From an uncultured Bacteroidota bacterium (GTDB taxonomy: Bacteria > Bacteroidota > Bacteroidia > Flavobacteriales > Flavobacteriaceae), in assembly GCA_902618245.1 (NCBI GenBank), contig CACMZR010000007.1, positions 45,844-109,843 on the forward strand: DNA of 64,000 nucleotides, in the 5' to 3' direction. Shown piece by piece: positions 19,595 through 28,849 of this stretch. The notes under the pieces are model-generated. The model ran no database searches and had not been told where the DNA came from. It worked only from the letters and a program-made list of their open reading frames with translations. Every line of letters begins with the position of its first letter. The first letter of the stretch is position 1. A program made the position numbers and the translations under genes.

Positions 19595-20853
19595 TATTTG
19601 GTTAAAGCTAGTTTTCTGTTTGATATATTATACTTTGCCCAAATACCCACCCCAATTGTAAAAATAAAGTAAGTAATCAAAAAATTGAAAAGCCAAAAGT
19701 TAGTTTGAAGAATAATTTCTCCTTGCGCAAGATAAAATAAAGTCAAAAAAGCAAAACCTCTAAAGATTTCAAAATTTGGAGCCCAATTATAATAGTCCAT
19801 TAGCGATGTAAAGCCAAATACAGTAGTAAAAATTAAAATTCCAAAATTGAGCTGAAATGTAGGTGTGAAATTGCTAAAACAAAATAGAAAATAAACTAAA
19901 ATTGTGATAAGGACTATAAAATGAAGAGAACCAATTACTTTCCATTTCCAATTGTACTTAGGAGAATATTTATCATTAATATTCAACTTACGTTCTATAA
20001 CCGGGAAACGTATTTGCATATCTTTTGGGCGCCACCCAGTGGGTTTGAACCAAAGCAGAAATTTATCTTCCCATTTTTTGGTATACCAAGCATCTCTTGC
20101 TAATAAAAAAAAATGTTGAAAATTTATCCAAAAGGGGTTCCAGCTTGAAACAGGTTTTAAAGTTCCATAAATTGGAGGTTCTATATCTAATTCTTCTTGG
20201 AAGGTCCCAAAAATACGATCCCAGATACAAAAAATTGCAGCTAAATTTTTATCAATGTATATTGGGTTTATGGCATGATGAACTCTGTGTTGAGAGGGGG
20301 TTACAATTATATATTCCAAAAAGCCCATTTTACCAATGTGCTTTGTATGATACCAAAATTGTGCAAATAAATGGATAGGGGTAAGTGTTGAAATTACTTC
20401 TGTAGGTACACCCATAAGTGCTGCTGGGATTAAAAAAATACCTCCAAAACCTACAAGATTTGAAATACTCTGTCTTAGTGCACAAGCTAAGTTAAATTCC
20501 TCACTGCTGTGATGGATAATATGCTGGTTCCAAAAAAAATTTATCTTATGGTTAATTAGATGAACAAAATATGAGGCAAGATCAATACAGATAAAAGCAA
20601 TGAAATAAGTTAAAAGACTATTTTCGACTTCAAAAATTGCAATTTTTTCAAGAATATAGGGGTATGAGATTATAATTACTGCAAGCCCAAGTATGTCTTT
20701 CAAAATATTTGTTATACCTGAGCTTAGGCTCGCTAATGTATCCATGAACACGTAGGATTGCTTTTTTGTTATGTGGCCATAAAGAATTTCAAAAATTACC
20801 AGGATTAGAAAGCCTGGAATTGCCCACAGCAAAACCGAAGCATACTCATTCAT
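19594..20853 (-). CDS. Sterol desaturase / fatty acid hydroxylase superfamily membrane protein
   Basis: A membrane di-iron hydroxylase or desaturase, 419 residues. The three histidine boxes are clear: HLINH (98-102), HIIHH (111-115) and QHRVHH (188-193). Several hydrophobic helices lie before the first box. A C-terminal membrane extension of about 130 residues beyond the catalytic domain is present, as in bacterial alkylglycerol-monooxygenase-like members. It is coupled to the glycosyltransferase gene by a one-base overlap and lies 29 bases downstream of secA. The substrate is likely a lipid tail; its identity cannot be told. Confidence 0.85.
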   Translation of the reverse strand: MNEYASVLLWAIPGFLILVIFEILYGHITKKQSYVFMDTLASLSSGITNILKDILGLAVIIISYPYILEKIAIFEVENSLLTYFIAFICIDLASYFVHLINHKINFFWNQHIIHHSSEEFNLACALRQSISNLVGFGGIFLIPAALMGVPTEVISTLTPIHLFAQFWYHTKHIGKMGFLEYIIVTPSQHRVHHAINPIYIDKNLAAIFCIWDRIFGTFQEELDIEPPIYGTLKPVSSWNPFWINFQHFFLLARDAWYTKKWEDKFLLWFKPTGWRPKDMQIRFPVIERKLNINDKYSPKYNWKWKVIGSLHFIVLITILVYFLFCFSNFTPTFQLNFGILIFTTVFGFTSLMDYYNWAPNFEIFRGFAFLTLFYLAQGEIILQTNFWLFNFLITYFIFTIGVGIWAKYNISNRKLALTK

Positions 20854-20882
20854 ACATATTTAATTTTCTTAAAATTAATAAA

Positions 20883-23800
20883 TTATGAAATAATGACCCA
20901 TTCTCCGTTTTTTATCATTAGCTCCGCTTGCTTAAATTTTAAACTCTTTGTCTCCCCAGTATTTACATTTTTAATTGTCACTCTTTCGTTTCTACCAATT
21001 TTTGGTTTTTCACGGACAATCGTTTCAATAATTCTTTGTTGAGAATTACTTGCTCCTGCTCCAACAGACCTTGCTTTTTGGGCCATTTCCTCAGTATTTA
21101 GGATATCATCTTTCGAAGTTTTTAGCTTTTGTTTATTATTTGATCTTTTAGCTTCTTGAATTGTAGATGCACTTTGGTTTGGAAGGCTTCCCTTTATAAG
21201 AAAAGAGATAATTTCTTTATTTAATGCAGTAATCATAGCTTTAAAAAGTTCAAAAGCCTCAAATTTATAGATTAATAATGGATCTTTTTGCTCATGTACA
21301 GCTAATTGGACAGATTGTTTAAGCTCATCCATTTTCCTTAAATGGTCTTTCCATGAGTTGTCAATTATTGCTAATGTGATATTTCGTTCAAAGTCATTTA
21401 TCAAGCTTTTTCCGTTTGTTTGATATGCTTGCTTTAAATCAGTCACAACATTTAAAGATTTTACACCATCACTAAAGGGTACAACAATTCTTTCAAATTT
21501 ATTGTTAGGCCTTTCAAAGACTTCTTTTATTACAGGATATGCTGAATTTGCATTGTCTTGACATTTATTGTTGTAGTGATTTAGCAAATCACTATATAGT
21601 TTTCTTGTGATTTCGTTCTCTTCAATTTCTTCAAATTCAGACTCACTAACGGGTGAAGTCATTGAAAAATTACTGATTACTTCAAACTCAAAGTTTTTAA
21701 AGTCTTTAGCCGATTTATTTTTTAGAACAATTTCATCACAGGTATCAAAAAGCATGTTCAATATATCAAGTTTTAGTCGCGAACCGTCAATTGCATGTCT
21801 CCGTCTTTTATAGATCACTTCTCTCTGGGAGCTCATAACATCATCATATTCTAAAAGACGCTTTCTAATACCAAAATTATTTTCTTCTACTTTTTTTTGT
21901 GCTCGTTCTATAGATTTTGTCATCATTGAGTGTTGAATCACTTCTCCATCCTCTAATCCCATTCGATCCATAACCTTGGCAACTCTTTCAGATCCAAAAA
22001 GACGCATTAGGTTATCTTCTAAAGAAACAAAAAATTGTGAGCTCCCTGTATCTCCCTGTCTGCCAGAACGACCTCTTAATTGGCGGTCAACTCTACGTGA
22101 ATCATGACGTTCAGTACCAATAATCGCAAGGCCACCTGCATCTTTTACCTTCTGAGATAATTTTATATCAGTTCCTCTACCTGCCATATTTGTTGCTATT
22201 GTAACAATACCAGGATTTCCTGCCTCAGCAACAATTTCTGCTTCTTTCTTGTGAAGCTTAGCATTCAATACATTATGCTTAATTTTTCTTATGTTAAGCA
22301 TCTTACTTAACAATTCAGATATCTCTACAGATGTAGTCCCAATTAATACTGGTCTTCCATCCGAAGTGAGTTTGCTCACAGTTTCAATTACTGCATTATA
22401 TTTTTCACGCTTGCTTTTGTAGATTAAATCATTTTCATCTTTTCTTGCTATAGGTTTGTTTGTAGGAATTTCAATAACATCAAGTTTGTATATTTCCCAA
22501 AATTCTCCAGCTTCAGTTATTGCAGTACCTGTCATACCTGAAAGTTTTTGATACATTCTGAAGTAATTCTGTAAAGTTATAGTTGCATATGTTTGTGTGG
22601 CAGCCTCAATCTTCACGCTCTCTTTTGCCTCAATTGCTTGGTGAAGACCATCTGAATATCTTCTACCCTCCATAATTCTACCAGTTTGCTCATCTACAAT
22701 TTTCACTTTATTGTCCATCACAACATACTCAATATCCTTTTCAAAAAGTGTATATGCCTTAAGGAGTTGATTTAAACTGTGAATACGTTCACTTTTAAGA
22801 TCAAAATCTTTAAACAACTCTTCTTTTAATTTTGCCTCTTTTTTGGGATCTTTTTCTTTTGATTCGATCTTTGCAATCTCAGCGCCAATGTCAGGTAAAA
22901 TGAAAAAGTTTGGATCAGAATTATCTTGAGAGAGTACCTCTATTCCTTTGTCAGTAAGATCAATCTGATTGTTCTTTTCATCAATTACAAAATATAATTC
23001 AGCATCGATAATGTGCATTTCACGATTATTATCTTGCATATAATGATTTTCTGTTTTTTGTAATAATTGCTTTACCCCCTCTTCGCTTAAAAATTTTATA
23101 AGAGCCTTATTCTTGGGTAAGCCTCTGAAAACTCTAAGTAGTTTTATACCACCCTCATTATTGTCACCTGATTTTATTTTATTTTTTGCTTCAGCGAGTT
23201 CACTATTAAGTAGGTTTCTTTGTTTTGAAACCAGGCTGCTTACTTTAGACTTTAGAACATCAAATTCATGTCTATCCCCTTGCGGCGTTGGGCCAGAAAT
23301 TATAAGAGGTGTTCTAGCATCATCGATTAATACAGAATCCACTTCATCCACGATTGCAAAATTATGTTTAGGTTGAACTAAGTCTTCAATCGTGTGAGCC
23401 ATATTATCTCTTAGGTAATCGAAACCAAATTCATTATTTGTGCCGTATGTAATATCTGCTCTATAGGCATTTCTCCTTTCAGGACTGTTAGGAGGGTGAT
23501 GGTCAATGCAGTCAACACTCAAGCCATGAAATTCAAAAAGTGGAGCCATCCAAGCACTATCACGTTTAGCCAAGTAATCATTAACTGTAACTAGATGTAC
23601 ACCCTTTCCAGTTAGAGCATTGAGATAAACTGGCAAAGTAGCTACTAATGTTTTTCCCTCTCCTGTTTGCATTTCTGCAATTTTACCTTGATGTAGAGCA
23701 ATACCGCCAACTAGCTGAACATCATAATGGACCATGTCCCATTTAATTGGTTTACCGGCAGCATCCCAAGAATTAGACCATATAGAAAAATCATTTGCTA

Positions 23801-24245
23801 AATTAACGTATGATTTAGATTGGGATAAATGACGATCATAAGTTGTTGCTTTTACTTTAATTTCGGAATTGTTAACAAATCTTCTAGCAGTTTCCTTAAT
23901 TACAGCGAAAGCCTCAGGAAGTATTTCATTCAGAAAAATATCAGTATTTTCTTGAATGTTTTCACTTAATTTATCAATTTCTTTATACAAATTCTCTTTT
24001 TCATCAAGATCATCTGTAGTTTCTACCTCTTTTTTAAGTAAATCAACTTTATCAAAAAGTATTTTGTTTTTGTCAAACAATCGAGATTTAAATTCCTCTG
24101 TTTTTTTTCGAAGTTTATCATGGTTAAGACTTTCGAAATCTTTTTGGTATTGATTTATCTTATCTACCAAAGGACTTATTTGTTTGAGATCTTTTTTTGT
24201 TTTGTCTCCAACAAATGTTTTAATAATACTATTTAGTAAGCCCAT
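20883..24245 (-). CDS. secA: Preprotein translocase ATPase SecA
   Basis: The ATPase motor that pushes secretory proteins through SecYEG. The 1120 residues include the family core: Walker A in QTGEGKTLVATLP, the DEVDSVLIDDARTPL helicase motif, the preprotein cross-linking domain, TNMAGRGTDIKLS, and RQLRGRSGRQGD in the second nucleotide-binding fold. It is longer than the E. coli protein (about 900), partly through lysine/glutamate-rich inserts near residues 320-480, as usual in Bacteroidota. The C-terminus ends GEWVIIS, without the cysteine-rich zinc-binding tail that binds SecB in Proteobacteria. The ATG at 24245 begins the usual MGLLNSIIKT. Confidence 0.97.
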   Translation of the reverse strand: MGLLNSIIKTFVGDKTKKDLKQISPLVDKINQYQKDFESLNHDKLRKKTEEFKSRLFDKNKILFDKVDLLKKEVETTDDLDEKENLYKEIDKLSENIQENTDIFLNEILPEAFAVIKETARRFVNNSEIKVKATTYDRHLSQSKSYVNLANDFSIWSNSWDAAGKPIKWDMVHYDVQLVGGIALHQGKIAEMQTGEGKTLVATLPVYLNALTGKGVHLVTVNDYLAKRDSAWMAPLFEFHGLSVDCIDHHPPNSPERRNAYRADITYGTNNEFGFDYLRDNMAHTIEDLVQPKHNFAIVDEVDSVLIDDARTPLIISGPTPQGDRHEFDVLKSKVSSLVSKQRNLLNSELAEAKNKIKSGDNNEGGIKLLRVFRGLPKNKALIKFLSEEGVKQLLQKTENHYMQDNNREMHIIDAELYFVIDEKNNQIDLTDKGIEVLSQDNSDPNFFILPDIGAEIAKIESKEKDPKKEAKLKEELFKDFDLKSERIHSLNQLLKAYTLFEKDIEYVVMDNKVKIVDEQTGRIMEGRRYSDGLHQAIEAKESVKIEAATQTYATITLQNYFRMYQKLSGMTGTAITEAGEFWEIYKLDVIEIPTNKPIARKDENDLIYKSKREKYNAVIETVSKLTSDGRPVLIGTTSVEISELLSKMLNIRKIKHNVLNAKLHKKEAEIVAEAGNPGIVTIATNMAGRGTDIKLSQKVKDAGGLAIIGTERHDSRRVDRQLRGRSGRQGDTGSSQFFVSLEDNLMRLFGSERVAKVMDRMGLEDGEVIQHSMMTKSIERAQKKVEENNFGIRKRLLEYDDVMSSQREVIYKRRRHAIDGSRLKLDILNMLFDTCDEIVLKNKSAKDFKNFEFEVISNFSMTSPVSESEFEEIEENEITRKLYSDLLNHYNNKCQDNANSAYPVIKEVFERPNNKFERIVVPFSDGVKSLNVVTDLKQAYQTNGKSLINDFERNITLAIIDNSWKDHLRKMDELKQSVQLAVHEQKDPLLIYKFEAFELFKAMITALNKEIISFLIKGSLPNQSASTIQEAKRSNNKQKLKTSKDDILNTEEMAQKARSVGAGASNSQQRIIETIVREKPKIGRNERVTIKNVNTGETKSLKFKQAELMIKNGEWVIIS

Positions 24246-24323
24246 AATAACTCTTCAGTCAAGTAAAAATAATTAAAAAAAAATGTTACACTAGCAGATA
24301 ATAATAATCATTCTTCGAATGAA

Positions 24324-24545
24324 TCAATATTCGTCTTCATTCCACAAGTAATCTTCTTCTGTAGGAAAGTCTGGCCAGATTTCTTCAATTGATTCGTAGA
24401 TATCTTCTTCATCTTCCATGGACTGAAGATTTTCAACAACTTCAAGTGGAGCTCCGGTTCTAATTGAAAAGTCAATTAATTCATCTTTTGTTGCAGGCCA
24501 TGGTGCGTCGCTTAGATATGAGGCAAGTTCAAGTGTCCAATACAT
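24324..24545 (-). CDS. DUF2795 family small acidic protein
   Basis: A 73-residue, strongly acidic protein. Its N-terminal half (YWTLELASYLSDAPWPATKD) and middle (GAPLEVVENLQSME) match the DUF2795 family common in flavobacteria, where it often neighbours secA as here. The C-terminal third is nearly all acidic and aromatic (EEDYLWNEDEY). No enzyme motif, signal peptide or membrane segment is visible. It is 78 bases upstream of secA on the same strand. Function unknown. A small hairpin (TCATTC/GAATGA) at about 24309-24323 follows its stop. Confidence 0.8.
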   Translation of the reverse strand: MYWTLELASYLSDAPWPATKDELIDFSIRTGAPLEVVENLQSMEDEEDIYESIEEIWPDFPTEEDYLWNEDEY

Positions 24546-24657
24546 AAGACAAGTTTTTTTTGCAAAAATAAATTTTTATCTAAAAAATGCAACTATATAA
24601 TAAAATTAGTTGATGATTTATTAGTTAAATTCATTTTATCAGGCGAAGACTCTCAAA

Positions 24658-26262
24658 TTATATTTTCTTTAGACGGCCACTTATAGCAATAAGCATAAGA
24701 ATTCCTGAAATAAATATGGCCCAACGTCCAATAAGATCCCCATAAATAGAGTAGAAGGTCAATTCTGATCTAGGACTAATTTCTCCCACCAGGACAGTTT
24801 TTGTATTGTATTTTGTTTTTTTAATGATTTCTCCTCTTGCATTAATAACTGCTGATATTCCCGTATTTGCACTTCTTACAATATCCCTTCGATTTTCAAT
24901 AGCTCGGAGTCGGGAGTAACTTAAAAGTTGTTTGTGTCCTGGTGTCTCACCCCACCAAGCATCATTAGTTAATATTGCAAAAAAATTTGCACCTTTTTTG
25001 GTAAATCCTGTAACAAACTCACCAAAAATTGACTCATAACAAATTATCGGGGCAACTTTTTTGGAGATAGAATTATTATTAAAAACAGAGCGTTCATTTT
25101 GAGTAACCCTACTTGAAACTGTTCCACCTAAATTAATAAGTACATCTCCCAAAAGAGGTTTTAGAAAATTTTTAAAAGGCATATTTTCTACACCTACGAC
25201 TAATTTTGATTTATGGTACACTTCAAACTTTTTTTCAAATTGCTCGCTTAATGCACTGTTATAGAATTCTAACCATAAATTTTTACGAACTAAATTGGCT
25301 GTCAACGAGGGTGGCTTCTTTTGGAAATATTTATTGAAAAATTGAATACCGGTTATAAACTCTAAATTTGGATAATCATTAAGAATTTTTTGAATTTCTT
25401 TGTGTAGCACACTAAACTCATAATTACTTAATTCTTCACCATATCCTTCGGCAAAATAGGTTTCTGGATTAATTATATAGGATGTTTCGTTAGATATAAA
25501 CGCCCTAGAGTCTCTAATAAAATTTTCTAATAAAGAAATATTTGTTAATTGGTATTTTGCATTGTATGGGTCAATATTTGGTTGCATAATTACCACTTGT
25601 AGTTTATCCTCCTTATCTTTTATTTGTCCAAATAAATAAATTGAAAAGATTATGGGAATCAGCATAAAAAGAATTGGACCAATAATTTTTTTTATAGCAA
25701 AATCTAATTTTTTAAAATGGTAACTTCTTATTACTTCATAAATCCACACGTTCAATATAAGAATCCATAATGAGCCACCAAAAGTACCAGTATACTCATA
25801 CCATTGGATCCATTTAGTTTTTTCAGAAAAAACATTACCCAAATTTAACCATGACCAGGAGAAGTCCCACATTAAGTGAAGCTTTTCAAAAGCTAGCCAG
25901 GTACAAATTAAAAAAATATAAGCACTACGTAATGGCATCCTGCTTTTCACCCAGAAAAACAATAAAAATATTATAGAGTAAAATAAACTGTTGCAAAAAT
26001 TCGCAAAAAGCATCCCGTATATAGTAGAATTATATAGCCACCATGTTGTGATTAAGTTCCAAATCAAAAAACTTAAATAGCTATAAGCAAGTATGCCTAA
26101 AGCTTTTTTACTATTAAAATTTTTTCTTACAAGATTTTCAAGATGTAGGAGTGGAATTAGAGCAACAAAAATTAGTACAGTAAAACCATCAGTTGGCCAA
26201 GCAAGTCCAAGTGCTAAACCAGACAATATTGAAAAAAAAAGGTATCTAAACTGATTAAACAT
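24658..26262 (-). CDS. lnt: Apolipoprotein N-acyltransferase Lnt
   Basis: Adds the third acyl chain to the N-terminal cysteine of lipoproteins in the inner membrane. The 534 residues comprise an N-terminal block of about six hydrophobic helices (residues 1-220), then a periplasmic nitrilase-like domain. In that domain the catalytic glutamate lies in INPETYFAEGYG, the lysine in KSKLVVGVENMPF, and the cysteine in VAPIICYESIFGEF; a final helix precedes the end. The order and spacing of the E-K-C triad fit the family. It is transcribed away from pssA across a 66-base spacer. Confidence 0.93.
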   Translation of the reverse strand: MFNQFRYLFFSILSGLALGLAWPTDGFTVLIFVALIPLLHLENLVRKNFNSKKALGILAYSYLSFLIWNLITTWWLYNSTIYGMLFANFCNSLFYSIIFLLFFWVKSRMPLRSAYIFLICTWLAFEKLHLMWDFSWSWLNLGNVFSEKTKWIQWYEYTGTFGGSLWILILNVWIYEVIRSYHFKKLDFAIKKIIGPILFMLIPIIFSIYLFGQIKDKEDKLQVVIMQPNIDPYNAKYQLTNISLLENFIRDSRAFISNETSYIINPETYFAEGYGEELSNYEFSVLHKEIQKILNDYPNLEFITGIQFFNKYFQKKPPSLTANLVRKNLWLEFYNSALSEQFEKKFEVYHKSKLVVGVENMPFKNFLKPLLGDVLINLGGTVSSRVTQNERSVFNNNSISKKVAPIICYESIFGEFVTGFTKKGANFFAILTNDAWWGETPGHKQLLSYSRLRAIENRRDIVRSANTGISAVINARGEIIKKTKYNTKTVLVGEISPRSELTFYSIYGDLIGRWAIFISGILMLIAISGRLKKI

Positions 26263-26328
26263 TTTTACGAAATTAATTTTTTTGGAGCTATAGCAATTAT
26301 TATCTTGTCGAAAACTTAAAATATTTTA

Positions 26329-27108
26329 GTGCAGTCATTGAAAAGGATTATTCCTAATACTTTAACGGCTTTAAATTTTATCACTGGTTGTTTTGCCACA
26401 TACTTCGCTTTTAAAGGTTTTTTCGAAATTGTTTTTTTTTTAGTACTCCTAGGAACATTTTTTGACCTATTCGACGGCCTTTTTTCGCGCTTACTAAAGG
26501 TTGAAAGCAATTTTGGGATTCAATTTGATTCGATGGCAGACTTAATAACATGCGGAATGGTCCCAGGGATTGTTATGTATAATTTACTAGCGAGAACTGA
26601 TTTACAGGGCAGAAATTTTATTTTTAAAATTTTTGAAAATGAATTTAATATATCATTTGTACCATTAAGTTTTGCCGGTTTTTTTATAACTCTAGCAACT
26701 TCGATACGTTTGGCAAAGTTTAATATTGATAAGGATACTAAAACTGAATTCAAAGGGCTTCCTGCACCAGTAAATGCCCTTTTTATCGTGAGTTTACCAT
26801 TACTTATTGAAAATCCCTTAATAATGGATTTTAGACATTCAATAGAATCCCAAGCTACCTTTTTAGCCATAATTATAATCTCATGTATACTTATGAATAA
26901 CAATATTCCTTTTTTCTCATTAAAATCTATATCACTAAAAAATGAACGTTTCAAAATATTAGTTCTTTTAATTTTAAGTATTCCCCTATTTTCTATATTT
27001 TATTTTGCTTCATTTCCAATGATCATTTTGATTTATATTCTTTTAAATCTATTAGCAATAATTGCAATTAAACTTGGACTCAGTTCAAAATTAAAACGTA
27101 ATAATTAA
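26329..27108 (+). CDS. pssA: CDP-diacylglycerol-serine O-phosphatidyltransferase PssA
   Basis: Makes phosphatidylserine, the precursor of phosphatidylethanolamine. A 259-residue multi-helix membrane protein of the CDP-alcohol phosphotransferase family. The signature D-x2-DG-x2-AR-x8-G-x3-D-x3-D is recognisable in the variant form FDLFDGLFSRLLKVESNFGIQFDSMAD, split here as FDLFDGLFSR and GIQFDSMAD (about residues 44-66). There is no ATG before the first helix; a GTG at 26329 is the best start and a TTG three codons later is possible. Its 3' end overlaps the end of convergent lptB by four bases. Confidence 0.92.
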   Translation: MQSLKRIIPNTLTALNFITGCFATYFAFKGFFEIVFFLVLLGTFFDLFDGLFSRLLKVESNFGIQFDSMADLITCGMVPGIVMYNLLARTDLQGRNFIFKIFENEFNISFVPLSFAGFFITLATSIRLAKFNIDKDTKTEFKGLPAPVNALFIVSLPLLIENPLIMDFRHSIESQATFLAIIIISCILMNNNIPFFSLKSISLKNERFKILVLLILSIPLFSIFYFASFPMIILIYILLNLLAIIAIKLGLSSKLKRNN

Positions 27109-27845
27109 AATAGTAATTTCTTTTTTCTAAGTTCAAAGTTTTTACCCAGATAGACTTTCCTTACAATTTTATCCTCGGACAATTCTTTAGGTGTACCAGC
27201 TTTTAAGATATTTCCTTCGAACATCAAGTATGTTTTGTCTGTGATAGCTAAAGTTTCCTGAACATTGTGATCAGTTATCAGTATACCAATATTTTTCTTT
27301 TTAAGGTGGGCAACTATTTTTTGAATATCTTCAACTGCAACAGGATCAACTCCTGCAAAAGGCTCATCAAGGAGAACAAATTTAGGATCAGTTGCGAGAG
27401 CTCTTGCAATTTCGGTTCTTCTTCTCTCACCGCCTGAAAGCAAGTCTCCTCTATTTTTACGAATATGTTCAAGACCAAACTCCTCTAATAATGATTCCAT
27501 TTTTTCTTTTTGTTCAGGTTTAGCAAGATTTGTCATTTGTAGAACACTTAATATGTTATCCTCAACACTAAGTTTTCTAAAAACGGAAGCCTCCTGAGCA
27601 AGATATCCAATTCCTTTTTGAGCTCTTTTGTACATTGGAAGTTTAGTTATTTCTCTATTATTTAAAAAAATAGAACCATTATTTGGTTTTATAAGTCCAA
27701 CAATCATATAAAATGAAGTAGTTTTGCCTGCACCATTCGGTCCTAACAAACCTACTATTTCACCTTGAGAAACTTCTAAAGAAATTCCTTTCACAACTTT
27801 TTTGCCTTTATAAGCTTTTTCTATTTTTTCTGCCTTTAATTTCAT
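27105..27845 (-). CDS. lptB: LPS export ABC transporter ATP-binding protein LptB
   Basis: The cytoplasmic ATPase of the LptB2FG complex, which extracts lipopolysaccharide from the inner membrane. The 246 residues contain Walker A GPNGAGKTT (35-43), the Q-loop YLAQEASVFRKLSV, the signature LLSGGERRRTEIARAL, Walker B FVLLDEPFAGVDP and the switch histidine in ITDHNVQET, all close to E. coli LptB. It is co-directional with tatC, eight bases downstream of it. LptF/G are not in the window. Confidence 0.95.
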   Translation of the reverse strand: MKLKAEKIEKAYKGKKVVKGISLEVSQGEIVGLLGPNGAGKTTSFYMIVGLIKPNNGSIFLNNREITKLPMYKRAQKGIGYLAQEASVFRKLSVEDNILSVLQMTNLAKPEQKEKMESLLEEFGLEHIRKNRGDLLSGGERRRTEIARALATDPKFVLLDEPFAGVDPVAVEDIQKIVAHLKKKNIGILITDHNVQETLAITDKTYLMFEGNILKAGTPKELSEDKIVRKVYLGKNFELRKKKLLF

Positions 27846-27853
27846 TAATAGTT

Positions 27854-28666
27854 TTAAATTTTTTGTTGTTTTCTGGTTACAATTCTAGATATCAAAATAC
27901 TAACTTCATAAAGAATTAATATAGGAATACTTACAATTATTTGACTTGCAATATCGGGGGGTGTTATTATGGCTGATAAACTTAGAACAACAACTAAAGA
28001 AATTTTTCTATTTTTTCTTAAAAAATTTGGTGTAATAATTCCAATTTTAGTTAAAAAATAAACAACAATTGGCAATTCAAAAATTATACCCGAGGCCAAT
28101 ACAGATGCCCGTAGTAGCCCAATATAGCTACTAAGATCAAAATCGTTAAAAATTTCACTACTTACAGAGTAGTTTCCTAGAAAATTTATCGATAGTGGAG
28201 TAACTACATAATATCCAAACAAAACTCCTAAAAAAAATAGTGCAGAAGAAATAAAAATAAAGCCTCTTGCATTTTTTCTTTCGTTTTCATAAAGACCTGG
28301 GCTTATAAACTTCCAAAATTCAAATATAATGTAAGGAAATGCTACAATAAATCCTGCTAAAATTGATGTCCATAGATGTGCGGAAAATTGACCTGCCATA
28401 GTTCTGCTCTGAATTCTGAAAGGGAGCTCTTCTATGCAAAAGCTATTGCCTTGTCCTATAGTCTGTGATATCGAACAAAACCATTTATAGGTAATAAAAT
28501 TTTTTTGTTTTGGACCAAAAAGAAGAACGTCAAAAATAAAGTCCTTGAAAATAAACGCAAATATTGCTACAAAAAGTATTGCTAGTACAGACCTAATTAA
28601 GTGCCAACGTAACTCTTCCAAATGATCCAAAAATGACATCTCATCCTTCGGTGATTCAGCACTCAT
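27854..28666 (-). CDS. tatC: Sec-independent protein translocase TatC
   Basis: The core receptor of the twin-arginine translocase. Near the N-terminus is MSFLDHLEELRWHLIRS, the conserved cytoplasmic motif that binds twin-arginine signals, followed by six membrane helices; FEFWKFISPGLYENERK is the conserved second loop. Length is 270 residues. A possible -7 element TACTTTTG lies on the minus strand at 28708-28701 without an evident -33 partner. Two proteins further along (starting at 53693 and 56398) begin with MNRR, so Tat substrates may occur in this genome. Confidence 0.95.
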   Translation of the reverse strand: MSAESPKDEMSFLDHLEELRWHLIRSVLAILFVAIFAFIFKDFIFDVLLFGPKQKNFITYKWFCSISQTIGQGNSFCIEELPFRIQSRTMAGQFSAHLWTSILAGFIVAFPYIIFEFWKFISPGLYENERKNARGFIFISSALFFLGVLFGYYVVTPLSINFLGNYSVSSEIFNDFDLSSYIGLLRASVLASGIIFELPIVVYFLTKIGIITPNFLRKNRKISLVVVLSLSAIITPPDIASQIIVSIPILILYEVSILISRIVTRKQQKI

Positions 28667-28849
28667 CTGATTTTTATTAATATTTGGTTTACTTTCTAAA
28701 CAAAAGTATCAAAAACAATTTGGAATGCTAACTATTATATAAGCTTTTAATCACTCATTTTTATTATAAAAGGGTTACAGGTTATCACTAATTATTTTTA
28801 TATTGGGTATAAATATTTTCCTTGAATAATACAACTCTATTTCCTCTTT

